In this document: positions 1 to 6,792 of the stretch, piece by piece | How the letters are laid out: every line of letters begins with the position of its first letter | Numbering within the stretch: position 1 is the first letter of the stretch | Assembly (NCBI GenBank): GCA_964624905.1 | Contig: CAZUYK010000022.1 | Span: 1 to 11,787 of the forward strand | Source of the DNA: CAZRVH01 sp964624905 | Lineage (GTDB): Bacteria; Patescibacteriota; Gracilibacteria; Peribacterales; Peribacteraceae | Reading direction: 5' to 3' | Length of the DNA stretch: 11,787 nt | Program-made: the position numbers and the translations under genes | The notes under the pieces: generated by a model | What the model saw: the letters and a program-made list of their open reading frames with translations, nothing else | The model's database searches: none | Told to the model about the DNA's origin: nothing

Positions 1-27
1 AAGGAGGAGGTCGACTCGGCGGAACAT
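1..27 (-). CDS. 5' end of an unidentified leftward gene (partial)
   Basis: Only nine codons lie in the window, reading MFRRVDLLL from an ATG at 27 on the minus strand; the rest is off the left edge. The start is supported by context: a perfect TATACT hexamer lies at 36-41 on the minus strand, ending exactly eight bases before the ATG. That is the same spacing seen in front of sufB, sufC and sufD. There is no Shine-Dalgarno sequence, so the mRNA would be leaderless. The gene would be divergent from lspA and share its G-rich promoter region. Nothing can be said about function. The call rests on promoter geometry alone and could be wrong. Confidence 0.45.
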
Positions 28-128
28 CGGGGGAGAGTATAGGGTTAGGGTTGGGGTTTGGGCTAGGGATTGCTCTTAAAAACTATATGTTCTGGTCCTA
101 CCCCTACTCCTAACCCTACAATGGTTTC
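28..128. promoter_or_regulatory. Divergent promoter region with inverted repeat and G-quadruplex-type motif
   Basis: Two facing promoters are visible. The leftward one has TATACT at 36-41 (minus strand); the rightward one has TACAAT at 117-122, six bases before the lspA ATG. Immediately upstream of each -10 is the same ten bases, CCTAACCCTA, read on the respective strand (40-49 complementary to 109-118), forming a perfect inverted repeat. Between them, the plus strand at 42-68 carries five runs of three or four G separated by 2-3 bases, which matches the canonical G-quadruplex pattern. No clear -35 element is seen for either promoter. Confidence 0.5.
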
Positions 129-563
129 ATGCGTTTGTTCGTCGTAACTGCCGTGACCGCTTGCTTGCTCAGCCTTCTTTCCATGTGGCTGGGCGAAACA
201 TTCCTGGGAGAGAGAATTGCCTTCATCGGTTCTTTCGCGGGACTCACCTTGTCTCACAATCCCGGAATCGCATTCGGCATCCGGCTTCCCCCCGTCCTCC
301 AGGAACTTCTTATCATAGGTGCGCTTGGCTGGATGACCACGCTCGGCATCCGTTCGGCCACGTCCTTCCTGCACCGCGTCGGGTTCGGGTGCATCGTCGG
401 CGGCGCGCTGGGCAATCTCATCGACCGTTTCATCGACGGCGTCGTGACGGATTACTTCCAGGTCGGTACGTTCCCTATTTTCAACGTCGCCGACAGCTTC
501 ATCACGATCGGTGTTCTCTTTCTTCTTGCGGATGCATTCGGAATGGTTCGGAGTAAACGATAA
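129..563 (+). CDS. lspA: Lipoprotein signal peptidase (signal peptidase II)
   Basis: Membrane aspartyl protease that removes the signal peptide from diacylglyceryl-modified prolipoproteins just before the lipidated cysteine. The 144-residue product has four hydrophobic stretches (about 2-22, 54-72, 83-98 and 118-138). It also has the two family motifs that carry the catalytic aspartates: GNLIDRF with Asp99, and FNVADSF with Asp122. The NPGIAFGI segment (44-51) matches the conserved N-x-G-x-A-F-G stretch. The first helix lacks the usual conserved Asp/Lys pair near its outer end (MWLGE here), so it is slightly divergent, and it is short compared with the usual 150-170 residues. The ATG at 129 has no Shine-Dalgarno sequence but sits six bases after TACAAT, suggesting a leaderless message. 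The next gene follows after 94 bases on the same strand. Identification is firm from the motifs. Confidence 0.93.
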   Translation: MRLFVVTAVTACLLSLLSMWLGETFLGERIAFIGSFAGLTLSHNPGIAFGIRLPPVLQELLIIGALGWMTTLGIRSATSFLHRVGFGCIVGGALGNLIDRFIDGVVTDYFQVGTFPIFNVADSFITIGVLFLLADAFGMVRSKR

Positions 564-657
564 ACCCGCAAAATCCCTTGTGGGACCGGAAGATGTGGTT
601 AAGATTTCTTGTCTTTCCAGGGAGAACGGGTAACCTATTTCTCTGCCTTTTAGGCCC

Positions 658-1437
658 GTGCTGTACGCCATCATCCTCATCGGCTCGTTCCTCGGAATCG
701 TCGCCCTCGTCGGCGCACGCATCCTCATGAAGCAGCGCACCATCCGCCGCTTCGTACGTTCTGTACGCCAGCGTTTCGACTCCGCCGAAGAGCGCGGCGC
801 CATGCTGGTGGAGGAAACGCAGATGCACAGGCCGCGCAAGAATCCCCGCACATCCGCCATCGAACTCCAGCAGGTACGCACGTTCACGCGCAGCGCCGAG
901 AAGGCTTTGTCGCAGAACAAGATGGAAGAGGCGGAACGTCTCTTCATCCAGGCCCTTACCATCCACCCGCATGCGTACGACGTGAGCGCCCAACTCGCAA
1001 AGCTGTACCTCACGACCGGCCGCGAATCCAAAGCCGAGGCGATGTACAAGGAGCTCCTGCAGCATGTCGACGACGTGTCATTCCACGCGAACCTGGGGCT
1101 TGCGTACTACAAGCAGGAGAAATACGTCGACGCTTGCTATGCGTACCAGGAAGCGTTGAACCGCGATCCGAAGAATCCGGAACGTTCCGCAGCGCTCGGA
1201 CGCGCGTGCATCGCCGCACACCGTTTCGAAGAAGCAGTTCCGTTGCTGGAGAAAGCCACCGCGTTCCTTCCGCGCAATACCGAACTGTTGCACATGCTTG
1301 CGGAGAGTTACCTCCAGCTGAACCAGCGTGACAAGGCGGAAGAGGCGTACCAGCGCATCAACAAACTGGAGCCGTACAACGAGGAAGTGAAGGCGAAGAT
1401 GCACAGCATCCGCGAGATGGAAAACGCGATTTCATGA
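658..1437 (+). CDS. Membrane-anchored TPR-repeat protein
   Basis: A 259-residue protein beginning at GTG 658. Residues 1-22 form one hydrophobic helix (YAIILIGSFLGIVALVGA), followed by a strongly basic stretch (25-40) that should stay in the cytoplasm. After a polar linker come about five tandem TPR units at roughly 72-105, 106-138, 140-173, 174-206 and 207-240. They show the expected pattern of small and aromatic residues (for example NLGLAYYKQEKYVDACYAYQEAL). TPR solenoids are protein-interaction scaffolds; the partner is not evident. The GTG start is chosen because it includes the whole helix; the next in-frame Met (residue 24) would remove the anchor. No Shine-Dalgarno is visible. The gene lies 94 bases after lspA and ends in a hairpin that starts at its stop codon. 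Confidence 0.85.
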   Translation: MLYAIILIGSFLGIVALVGARILMKQRTIRRFVRSVRQRFDSAEERGAMLVEETQMHRPRKNPRTSAIELQQVRTFTRSAEKALSQNKMEEAERLFIQALTIHPHAYDVSAQLAKLYLTTGRESKAEAMYKELLQHVDDVSFHANLGLAYYKQEKYVDACYAYQEALNRDPKNPERSAALGRACIAAHRFEEAVPLLEKATAFLPRNTELLHMLAESYLQLNQRDKAEEAYQRINKLEPYNEEVKAKMHSIREMENAIS

Positions 1438-1464
1438 AAGACAAACCTCCGGTTTTTCTTTCAT
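1434..1464. terminator. Hairpin between convergent TPR and ferredoxin genes
   Basis: ATGAAAGACAAACC (1434-1447) pairs with GGTTTTTCTTTCAT (1451-1464) around a TCC loop, giving 13 pairs with one C/T mismatch. The stem begins inside the TPR stop codon region. The right arm is T-rich, so it can act as a weak intrinsic terminator for the rightward gene; it may also serve the leftward ferredoxin transcript, whose stop is at 1532. Confidence 0.5.
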
Positions 1465-1531
1465 GGGCTATCTTTTCGGTAGGGAATGTCTCCACTTCGC
1501 GCAGAGCGCTCGTTCAACACGTTTGATTCGA

Positions 1532-1819
1532 TTAGTACTCAATAACTTCAATCGTGACATCGCCGTGCACTTCGGACTGACAACTCAATCGGTCCGGATC
1601 ATTCATGATGCCCATGTTTTCCTCGCGGTCGTTGCGCGGTGACAGGTTCGCCATGCCCTCCTTCACCTTGCACATGCAGGTGGTGCAGAAGCCGTTGCCT
1701 CCGCACGCATGTTCCATGGGGATTCCGTTATCGAGCGCGATACTGAGGATCGTCGCGCCGTCGGCGGCTTCCGCCGTCTGGACCTGGCCGTTTTGCATGA
1801 CAAAGGTGACTTTGGGCAT
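1532..1819 (-). CDS. fdx: 2Fe-2S ferredoxin, ISC/adrenodoxin type
   Basis: Small soluble electron carrier with one [2Fe-2S] cluster. The 95-residue product has the ligand pattern C39-x5-C45-x2-C48-x31-C80 (EHACGGNGFCTTC, then RLSCQ). This C-x5-C-x2-C spacing belongs to the adrenodoxin/ISC-Fdx group rather than the plant photosynthetic type (C-x4-C-x2-C). Ferredoxins of this group give electrons to cluster assembly or receive clusters from it. Being divergent from sufC with only 50 bases between, a role in or a need for SUF assembly is a reasonable inference. The ATG at 1819 follows a perfect TATACT (1829-1834, minus strand) by nine bases and has no Shine-Dalgarno, so the message is probably leaderless. 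The family is certain; the physiological partner is not. Confidence 0.92.
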   Translation of the reverse strand: MPKVTFVMQNGQVQTAEAADGATILSIALDNGIPMEHACGGNGFCTTCMCKVKEGMANLSPRNDREENMGIMNDPDRLSCQSEVHGDVTIEVIEY

Positions 1820-1869
1820 CGGATACGGAGTATAGGGGTTTGCCGGGTTTTCTGCTACCCTGCGTGTCC
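1820..1869. promoter_or_regulatory. Compact divergent promoters for ferredoxin and sufC
   Basis: In 50 bases both genes must be driven. The leftward -10 is TATACT at 1829-1834 (minus strand), nine bases before the ferredoxin ATG. The rightward one is TGCTACCCT at 1853-1861, an extended -10 (TGn plus TACCCT) that ends eight bases before the sufC ATG. Neither gene has a Shine-Dalgarno sequence here. The -35 position of the rightward promoter would fall on the leftward -10, so the two RNA polymerase sites overlap. Confidence 0.5.
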
Positions 1870-2643
1870 ATGCAACAATTGCTCTCCATCAAGGATTTGC
1901 GCATATCCGTCGAAGGGACGGAGATCGTGAAGGGATTGAGCCTTACGATCAACGAAGGCGAGGTACATGCGATCATGGGCCCCAACGGCTCTGGCAAATC
2001 TACGCTCGTCAACGCGCTGATGGGACATCCGAAGTACGACATCACAAGCGGGTCGGTGCTCTTCAAGGGGCAGGACCTCCTCGCGATGGAGCCGCACGAG
2101 CGCGCGCAGTCCGGATTGTTTTTGGCGTTCCAGTATCCGAAGGAAATCGCGGGCGTGACGTTGCGCAGCTTCCTGCTTGCGGCGCATCGGGCGCATGCGG
2201 AGAGGAACGGAGGGGAGAGAATGTCGCCCTTGAAGTTCAAGATGCATTTGGAAGAAAAAATGAAAACGCTGCAGATGGATCCAGCGTTCGCGGACCGCTT
2301 CATCAACCAAGGCTTCTCTGGCGGCGAAAAAAAGAAGGCGGAGATTTTGCAGATGGCGATGTTGCAACCGAGTCTCGCGCTTATGGATGAAACGGATTCA
2401 GGATTGGACGTCGATGCCTTGAAGATCGTTTCGGAAGGAGTGAACGCGCTGAGGTCGCCCTCGTTCTCCGCCCTCATCGTCACGCACTACGCACGCATTC
2501 TCGATTACATCACCCCAGATCACGTGCACGTGATGGTGCGCGGAACTATCGTCGAAAGCGGCGGGGCGGAATTCGCAAAGAAGCTCGAGAAAGAAGGCTA
2601 TGCTTCCTACGGTATCGTGCAATCGATCGGATTGGATGTCTAG
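1870..2643 (+). CDS. sufC: Fe-S cluster assembly ATPase SufC
   Basis: Soluble ABC-type ATPase that binds SufB and SufD and powers the conformational change of the SufBC2D scaffold during Fe-S cluster assembly. The 257-residue product has all ABC motifs in order: Walker A GPNGSGKST (37-45), Q-loop Gln88 in FQYPKE, signature SGGEKK (150-155), Walker B with Asp173-Glu174 in the SufC-typical MDETDSGLD, and switch His206 in VTHYARIL. Its length is close to the usual 250. The ATG at 1870 is preferred: it starts the usual N-terminal strand (LLSIKDL) and lies eight bases after an extended -10. A longer reading frame upstream would run into the promoter. It is divergent from the ferredoxin and not co-transcribed with sufB, which begins 2.7 kb downstream. 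Confidence 0.96.
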   Translation: MQQLLSIKDLRISVEGTEIVKGLSLTINEGEVHAIMGPNGSGKSTLVNALMGHPKYDITSGSVLFKGQDLLAMEPHERAQSGLFLAFQYPKEIAGVTLRSFLLAAHRAHAERNGGERMSPLKFKMHLEEKMKTLQMDPAFADRFINQGFSGGEKKKAEILQMAMLQPSLALMDETDSGLDVDALKIVSEGVNALRSPSFSALIVTHYARILDYITPDHVHVMVRGTIVESGGAEFAKKLEKEGYASYGIVQSIGLDV

Positions 2644-2722
2644 GAATCCGTACATTACACAATGAAATCCGAGCGCGCGCAGCGTTTTTTTGGCTGTCGA
2701 ATGGGGAAAATCCGGCATCTGA

Positions 2723-2741
2723 TGGTAGGATAGTCCCCGCT
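2723..2741 (+). promoter_or_regulatory. Extended -10 promoter of the SIMPL-domain gene
   Basis: TGGTAGGAT at 2723-2731 fits TGn plus a -10 hexamer (TAGGAT), ending ten bases before ATG 2742. No Shine-Dalgarno lies in the ten bases AGTCCCCGCT. The transcript would start at or within a few bases of the start codon. No convincing -35 is seen. Confidence 0.4.
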
Positions 2742-3500
2742 ATGGCACCTGAAACAACACCGAACCCGTCACTTTTTTCGCGATTATCCTTCTTAAGTTT
2801 GTTCGCACTCGTTGCGCTCGGAGGAGTGTTCTATATGGCGGGGAAAAATATCGAAGCGGGAAAGATCAACACCCCGGGCACGCTGACGATCACAGGCGAT
2901 GCCAAAACATTCGCCACGCCGAACCTGGGTCAAATCATGGTCGGGGTACAGATCGACAGGCAGGATTCCGCCGCCGACGCAATGACGCAGTTGAAGGATC
3001 GCATGACGCAGGTATTGGAAGCGATGAAGCAGCTTGGGGTGACTGACAAGGATATCCGCGTTTCCGGATTGTCACTCGGGCCTTCCTATGATTACTCAGA
3101 CGGCCAGCAGAGGCTTGAGGGATACACCGCCAGCCAGATGGTGACCGTGAAGACGAAGGCATTGGACAAGCTCGGCGATATCTTGAACGCAGCCACGGAC
3201 GCCGGTGCCAACCAGGCCGGCGACGTCCAGTTCATCGTGGAAAATCCCGATGGCAAAAAGGACGAAGCCCGAAAAATCGCGGTAGTGGAGGCGCAGAAGA
3301 AGGCCCAGGAAATGGCGACGCAACTTGGCGTCGTGCTCGGAAGCCTGAAGAGCTATACGGAAACTCCCGGAGGTTCCGCTCCCACCCCCATGTACATGCG
3401 TTCCGCGGTCGGCGGAGGGGCGGATGCAGGTTCCATGCCGTTGCCTTCCGGAGAGCAGGAGGTCACCATGAGCGTTACGCTCACGTACGAGGTGAAATAA
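2742..3500 (+). CDS. SIMPL (DUF541) domain protein, membrane-anchored
   Basis: A 252-residue protein with a short polar N-terminus, one hydrophobic helix (about 15-33, SFLSLFALVALGGVFYMAG) and then a SIMPL/DUF541 domain (about 45-250). Family hallmarks are the opening TLTITGDAKTFATPN strand, the alternating helix MTQLKDRMTQVLEAMKQLGV followed by DIRVSGLSLGPSYDY, the ARKIAVVEAQKKAQEMATQLG helix, and the final VTMSVTLTYEV strand. The domain is named after a mammalian signalling protein; bacterial members are envelope proteins of poorly defined function, some linked to oxidative-stress tolerance. With no lipobox cysteine, the helix is probably an uncleaved anchor placing the domain outside. The gene stands alone, with sufC 98 bases upstream and a convergent methyltransferase gene ending 15 bases after its stop. 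Confidence 0.85.
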   Translation: MAPETTPNPSLFSRLSFLSLFALVALGGVFYMAGKNIEAGKINTPGTLTITGDAKTFATPNLGQIMVGVQIDRQDSAADAMTQLKDRMTQVLEAMKQLGVTDKDIRVSGLSLGPSYDYSDGQQRLEGYTASQMVTVKTKALDKLGDILNAATDAGANQAGDVQFIVENPDGKKDEARKIAVVEAQKKAQEMATQLGVVLGSLKSYTETPGGSAPTPMYMRSAVGGGADAGSMPLPSGEQEVTMSVTLTYEVK

Positions 3501-3514
3501 GGGAGATGTCCTTC

Positions 3515-4198
3515 CTATCCGCGCGTGCGGGCATCCTTCGTTTTTGATGTCCGAGGGGCGGGCGTGGTTTTCGTGGCAATACGGTCGTTTTCATCGAATG
3601 AGCGATCATTGCCCCGTGCATCTTGTGTTGCCACGAATGCTTCATACAGCATCAGCGGTGGCGCGTTATCCTCCAGGCGGGTTACGGTCATGTGCGGGAA
3701 GTATATGCGCAGCGTCTTCTCGACCTTCCTCGTATTGACGTTGTACAACAGATGATTGCCATCCGGATGGCTAAGCGCGTTCGCCGTTTCCCACACGATT
3801 TTTTCCCTTACATGCTTTCTCATCACAGAGTACGGGATGCTGGAAATGATCGTGTCGGCTTTGTCGATGCCGCATTCATCCAGGATGCTGCGTACGTTTT
3901 GCGCGACGTCATGGAAGACGCGTACGCGGGGATCGCGAATGGTTTGCCTCAGGGTTTCCGCGAATTTTTTGTTCGCCTCGATGAGTACGATCAAGCTGTC
4001 CTCCGTCAAAACGTCTTTTTTCGTCAGATCGCGCGCAACGGTGCCCGGTCCCGGGCCGAATTCCACCACCACCTTGCGCATGGTGCTGGTTGTCCGGCGC
4101 ACGATTTCGGCGACGGTTGAAGCGGAGCTTTCGCAGGGTGCGGCGACCTGGAACGGGTGCATCAGGGCCTGCGCGAGGAACATCATCCTGTTTCGCAT
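3515..4198 (-). CDS. SAM-dependent methyltransferase, phospholipid N-methyltransferase/KsgA-like
   Basis: A 227-residue class I (Rossmann-fold) methyltransferase if started at ATG 4198. Motif I is VVVEFGPGPGTVARDL (43-58), binding S-adenosylmethionine. An acidic strand-2 end follows (LIEANKKF, 72-79). The motif IV region reads ISSIPYSV (118-125), the position where rRNA adenine dimethylases have NLPY and PmtA-type phospholipid methyltransferases have SGLP. The N-terminus, FLAQALMHPFQVAAPCESS, resembles the opening of PmtA-like proteins (a helix, then a substrate-side loop before motif I). The substrate, lipid headgroup or RNA, cannot be fixed from this. The last 30 or so residues are polar, rich in Arg, Lys and Thr, and probably disordered. 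A TTG at 4234 would add 12 residues, but it lacks support. The gene is divergent from the next one. Confidence 0.75.
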   Translation of the reverse strand: MRNRMMFLAQALMHPFQVAAPCESSASTVAEIVRRTTSTMRKVVVEFGPGPGTVARDLTKKDVLTEDSLIVLIEANKKFAETLRQTIRDPRVRVFHDVAQNVRSILDECGIDKADTIISSIPYSVMRKHVREKIVWETANALSHPDGNHLLYNVNTRKVEKTLRIYFPHMTVTRLEDNAPPLMLYEAFVATQDARGNDRSFDENDRIATKTTPAPRTSKTKDARTRG

Positions 4199-4242
4199 AG
4201 GGGCAATTCTCACGCATCGAATCTTCCCGCGCAATCATTTCC

Positions 4243-4280
4243 TTGATTCCTACCCTGAAAGTGTCAGAATCCATCCCTTT
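4243..4280 (+). promoter_or_regulatory. Promoter of the unrecognised gene at 4281
   Basis: TTGATT at 4243-4248, a 16-base spacer, and CAGAAT at 4265-4270 with a TGn in front (4262-4264). The -10 ends ten bases before ATG 4281 and there is no Shine-Dalgarno, again pointing to a leaderless or nearly leaderless message. Confidence 0.45.
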
Positions 4281-5255
4281 ATGCCGTTTCATTTCGTCAC
4301 CGTCGAAGGGGAAAACAGCCGTCACGGATCCATTCACGAAGCAACCGACCGCAATCAATTGGAGGAAAGCGTGCGCAGGCAATGCGGCGATGATAGCTAT
4401 TGCGCCTCGCGCCTTTTGGACACGAGTTACGACACATTGCTCCGCCATGCCGTCCATGGAAAGGACGAAGAGGCGGTTTTGCATATACAAAAAGGGGTGC
4501 TCAAAACCCTGAGGATGAATTTGCGGAAGGACGGAAGCGACTTTGCCGACGCGATGGCGATGGCGTTGCCGCCCTATGAAGAAGTGTCTTGTTACATGCC
4601 GGAGCACCCCGTACTGAAAATCCAAGAAGGCCGCACGAGTTGTTTCCGGGACGAGGCGGTTTTGTCCATCAAGCCCAGCACTTTGTACAGGCATTGCGTG
4701 AATGCGTTGGAAGAGGGCGCCGCAAGCCGCATCCAGGCGCTGCAAGGGTATCCGTATTATTTTGTGAGTGCGCAGCGCAACGAAGGAACGATCGTGGATT
4801 TGGTCGTGCGTGCGCGCAGTCCGCGCGATGTCGCATCGGCATTGAAGGAAAAAAAGATCCCCCTCCGGCAGTTGGCGTTGCAACGTCTCGCACCGTCCGT
4901 GCAGGAGATCTGCGCCATCGCGGATGCCATGGACGAAGATTGGGATGGTCGGGATGCCTTCAATTGCGAGCGCGATCCTGCTTCCGTCATGCACTTCACC
5001 CGTGCCAGCTTCGAACGTTGGATCACCGGCATCCACAAAGAAGGGCAGAGGATTTTCGAGTTGCACCGTGGGGCCTATCCGCCGAATGCGCCCGAAGACG
5101 CTGGCGAAGACTCGGATACCCGCGCGGATGAGTCCGATGCCTGGGAAAAGGTGTCCGCTTACATGGACGGGGACAAGCCTATCATGCTGACGGCCGCCGA
5201 AATCAAAGAAATGACTCTGGATCTCCTGTCGCACGGATGCGCGGATCATGATTGA
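4281..5255 (+). CDS. Hypothetical protein, 324 residues, no recognised family
   Basis: I do not recognise this protein. It starts at ATG 4281 (MPFHFVTVEGENS) behind a plausible promoter; the reading frame stays open far upstream, but that part is antisense to the methyltransferase gene and is not credible coding sequence. The composition is that of a soluble globular protein, mixed helices and strands, with no hydrophobic segment long enough for a membrane helix. Several cysteines are scattered without a metal-binding spacing. The middle (about 127-180) has a regular mixed pattern (VLSIKPSTLYRHCVNALEEG, then YPYYFVSAQRN and IVDLVVRAR). An acidic, probably flexible stretch (APEDAGEDSDTRADESDAWE) precedes a last helix. 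The antisense strand also has a long open frame, but it is His/Arg/Gln-rich and runs through the methyltransferase out of frame, so the plus strand is the coding one. Confidence 0.7.
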   Translation: MPFHFVTVEGENSRHGSIHEATDRNQLEESVRRQCGDDSYCASRLLDTSYDTLLRHAVHGKDEEAVLHIQKGVLKTLRMNLRKDGSDFADAMAMALPPYEEVSCYMPEHPVLKIQEGRTSCFRDEAVLSIKPSTLYRHCVNALEEGAASRIQALQGYPYYFVSAQRNEGTIVDLVVRARSPRDVASALKEKKIPLRQLALQRLAPSVQEICAIADAMDEDWDGRDAFNCERDPASVMHFTRASFERWITGIHKEGQRIFELHRGAYPPNAPEDAGEDSDTRADESDAWEKVSAYMDGDKPIMLTAAEIKEMTLDLLSHGCADHD

Positions 5256-5332
5256 GCGAACGGGCGTGAATCCATGGACAGCGTGAATCTGCCCAAAAGG
5301 ACCCTATTTTCGACTTTTCGCACGCTCATGAG

Positions 5333-5349
5333 TGCTATACTCCTGGTCC
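5333..5349 (+). promoter_or_regulatory. Extended -10 promoter of sufB
   Basis: TGCTATACT at 5333-5341 is an extended -10 with a perfect TATACT hexamer, ending eight bases before ATG 5350. The intervening CCTGGTCC has no Shine-Dalgarno. The sufC gene has the same layout (TGCTACCCT, eight bases, ATG). No confident -35 is seen upstream, which is common for extended -10 promoters. Confidence 0.55.
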
Positions 5350-6792
5350 ATGACCCGCGTGAAAGCGCCTCCGTCAGGGCATTCGAAGCCTGAGGAGCAG
5401 ACCATCTTCGGCCACCTGGACCGCGATATATTCGATACCGCGAACCCCTCGCCGTACGCGGATGGTATCAAGAAGGGCGTGGACGAGGAGCTGGTCCGCA
5501 AGATCAGCGCGGACAAGAACGAACCCGGTTGGATGCTGGAGCACCGTTTGAAGTCGCTCCAGATATACCGCGAGAAGGAACTGCCGGCGTGGGGCGCGGA
5601 TCTTTCCAAACTAGATCTGGACGACATCATCTACTACGCCAGTGCGGGAGCTGTGGAAACGGACAAGTGGGACGAAGTTCCACCCGAGATCCGCAAGGTG
5701 TACGACCGGCTCGGCATTCCCGAAGCGGAGCGCAAGATGCTGGCGGGAGTGGGTGCGCAGTACGAGAGCGAGGTGGTGTATCACTCGCTGAAGAAAGAGT
5801 GGGAGGATCTCGGCGTGATCTTTTTGGACATGGATGTGGCGGTGCAGCAGCACCCGGAATTGGTGAGGGAGTACTTCATGAAGTGCGTCCCCGCCACCGA
5901 CCATAAATTCTCGGCCCTCCACGGGGCCGTGTGGAGCGGGGGAACCTTTCTGTATGTCCCGAAGGGGGTGAAGGTCCGCGACCCGTTACAGGCCTATTTC
6001 CGCATGAATGCGAAGAACATGGGGCAGTTCGAACACACGCTTATCATCGTGGAGGACGGCGCCGACGTGCACTACATCGAGGGGTGCAGTGCGCCGAAGT
6101 ACGGAAGCCATGCCCTCCACGCGGGGCTGGTGGAGGTCTTCGTGAAGGACGGCGCCAAGTGCCGCTACTCGTCCGTGGAGAACTGGAGCCGCGATACCTA
6201 CAACCTGAATACCAAGCGCGCCATCGTGCAGAAGGATGCGACGATGGAGTGGATTGGCGGAAACATGGGAAGCGGCGTCACGATGCTCTATCCCTGCTCC
6301 GTGCTCGTCGGCGAGGGCGCGCGTTGCGACCACATGGCCATCGCGTTCGCCAACGCCGGACAGTGGCAGGACACGGGTGCGAAGGTGTTCCATCTCGCGC
6401 CGCATACGTCGTCCAAGGTGACATCGAAATCGATCAGCAAGGGCGGAGGTGTGGCCGTGTATCGCGGGCAGCTGAAGATCGCGCCGCACGCGCACGACTG
6501 CACGGCGAACGTGGAGTGCGATGCGCTGCTGCTCGACGAGATCAGCCGTACCGACACGATCCCCGACATCCAGATCCGCAACAACGACGTGACGATCGCC
6601 CACGAGGCGACCGTCGGGAAATTATCCGAGGAAGATATCTTCTACCTCACGTCCCGCGGCATTCCTGAAGAAGAGGCGAGGGCGATGATCGTGAACGGCT
6701 TCATCGAACCGATCGTCCGCTTGCTCCCGCTGGAGTACGCGGTCGAAATGAACCGCCTCATCGAGTTGGAGATGGAGGGAAGCGTGGGGTGA
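5350..6792 (+). CDS. sufB: Fe-S cluster assembly scaffold SufB
   Basis: Core scaffold subunit of the SUF system, on which sulfur and iron are assembled together with SufC and SufD. The 480-residue product is nearly full length (E. coli SufB has 495) and is strongly conserved along its beta-helix. The key residues are present: Cys390 in VECDALLL and Glu419 in AHEATVGKLSEEDIFYL, 29 residues apart, as are Cys405 and Glu434 of E. coli. Further hallmarks are YYASAGA, the DHKFSALHGAVWSGGTFLYV core, YIEGCSAP and SSVENWSRDTYNLNTKRA. ATG 5350 is chosen over a GTG at 5332 because that GTG lies inside the promoter's extended -10. The stop abuts the stop of the leftward gene that follows, with no gap. 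No SufS or SufE is adjacent. Confidence 0.97.
   Translation: MTRVKAPPSGHSKPEEQTIFGHLDRDIFDTANPSPYADGIKKGVDEELVRKISADKNEPGWMLEHRLKSLQIYREKELPAWGADLSKLDLDDIIYYASAGAVETDKWDEVPPEIRKVYDRLGIPEAERKMLAGVGAQYESEVVYHSLKKEWEDLGVIFLDMDVAVQQHPELVREYFMKCVPATDHKFSALHGAVWSGGTFLYVPKGVKVRDPLQAYFRMNAKNMGQFEHTLIIVEDGADVHYIEGCSAPKYGSHALHAGLVEVFVKDGAKCRYSSVENWSRDTYNLNTKRAIVQKDATMEWIGGNMGSGVTMLYPCSVLVGEGARCDHMAIAFANAGQWQDTGAKVFHLAPHTSSKVTSKSISKGGGVAVYRGQLKIAPHAHDCTANVECDALLLDEISRTDTIPDIQIRNNDVTIAHEATVGKLSEEDIFYLTSRGIPEEEARAMIVNGFIEPIVRLLPLEYAVEMNRLIELEMEGSVG

Noticed and set aside
42..68. Telomere-like TTAGGG repeats
   Set aside because: Only two adjacent units and otherwise irregular; the context is a divergent promoter between two bacterial genes, so a chromosome end is not indicated.
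2671..2692. GC-rich run followed by seven T after sufC as a terminator
   Set aside because: Only about three base pairs can form before the T-tract, too weak to call an intrinsic terminator.
3501..3513. Thirteen-base exact repeat GGGAGATGTCCTT at 3501-3513 and 8797-8809, both just after stop codons
   Set aside because: About one such match is expected by chance in a window this long, and no structure accompanies it.
4199..4234. TTG start at 4234 for the methyltransferase
   Set aside because: No Shine-Dalgarno and a rare codon; ATG 4198 gives the N-terminus expected for the family. The 12 extra residues cannot be fully excluded.
3756..4280. In-frame N-terminal extension of the gene at 4281, adding about 175 residues
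   Set aside because: It is entirely antisense to the well-supported methyltransferase gene or covers the divergent promoters, and its composition (many Met, Ser, Thr, Arg) is unlike the downstream part.
3909..5249. A 446-residue open frame on the minus strand
   Set aside because: It runs out of frame through the methyltransferase gene and antisense to the 4281 gene, is rich in His, Arg and Gln, and has no start signal. It is a GC-driven shadow.
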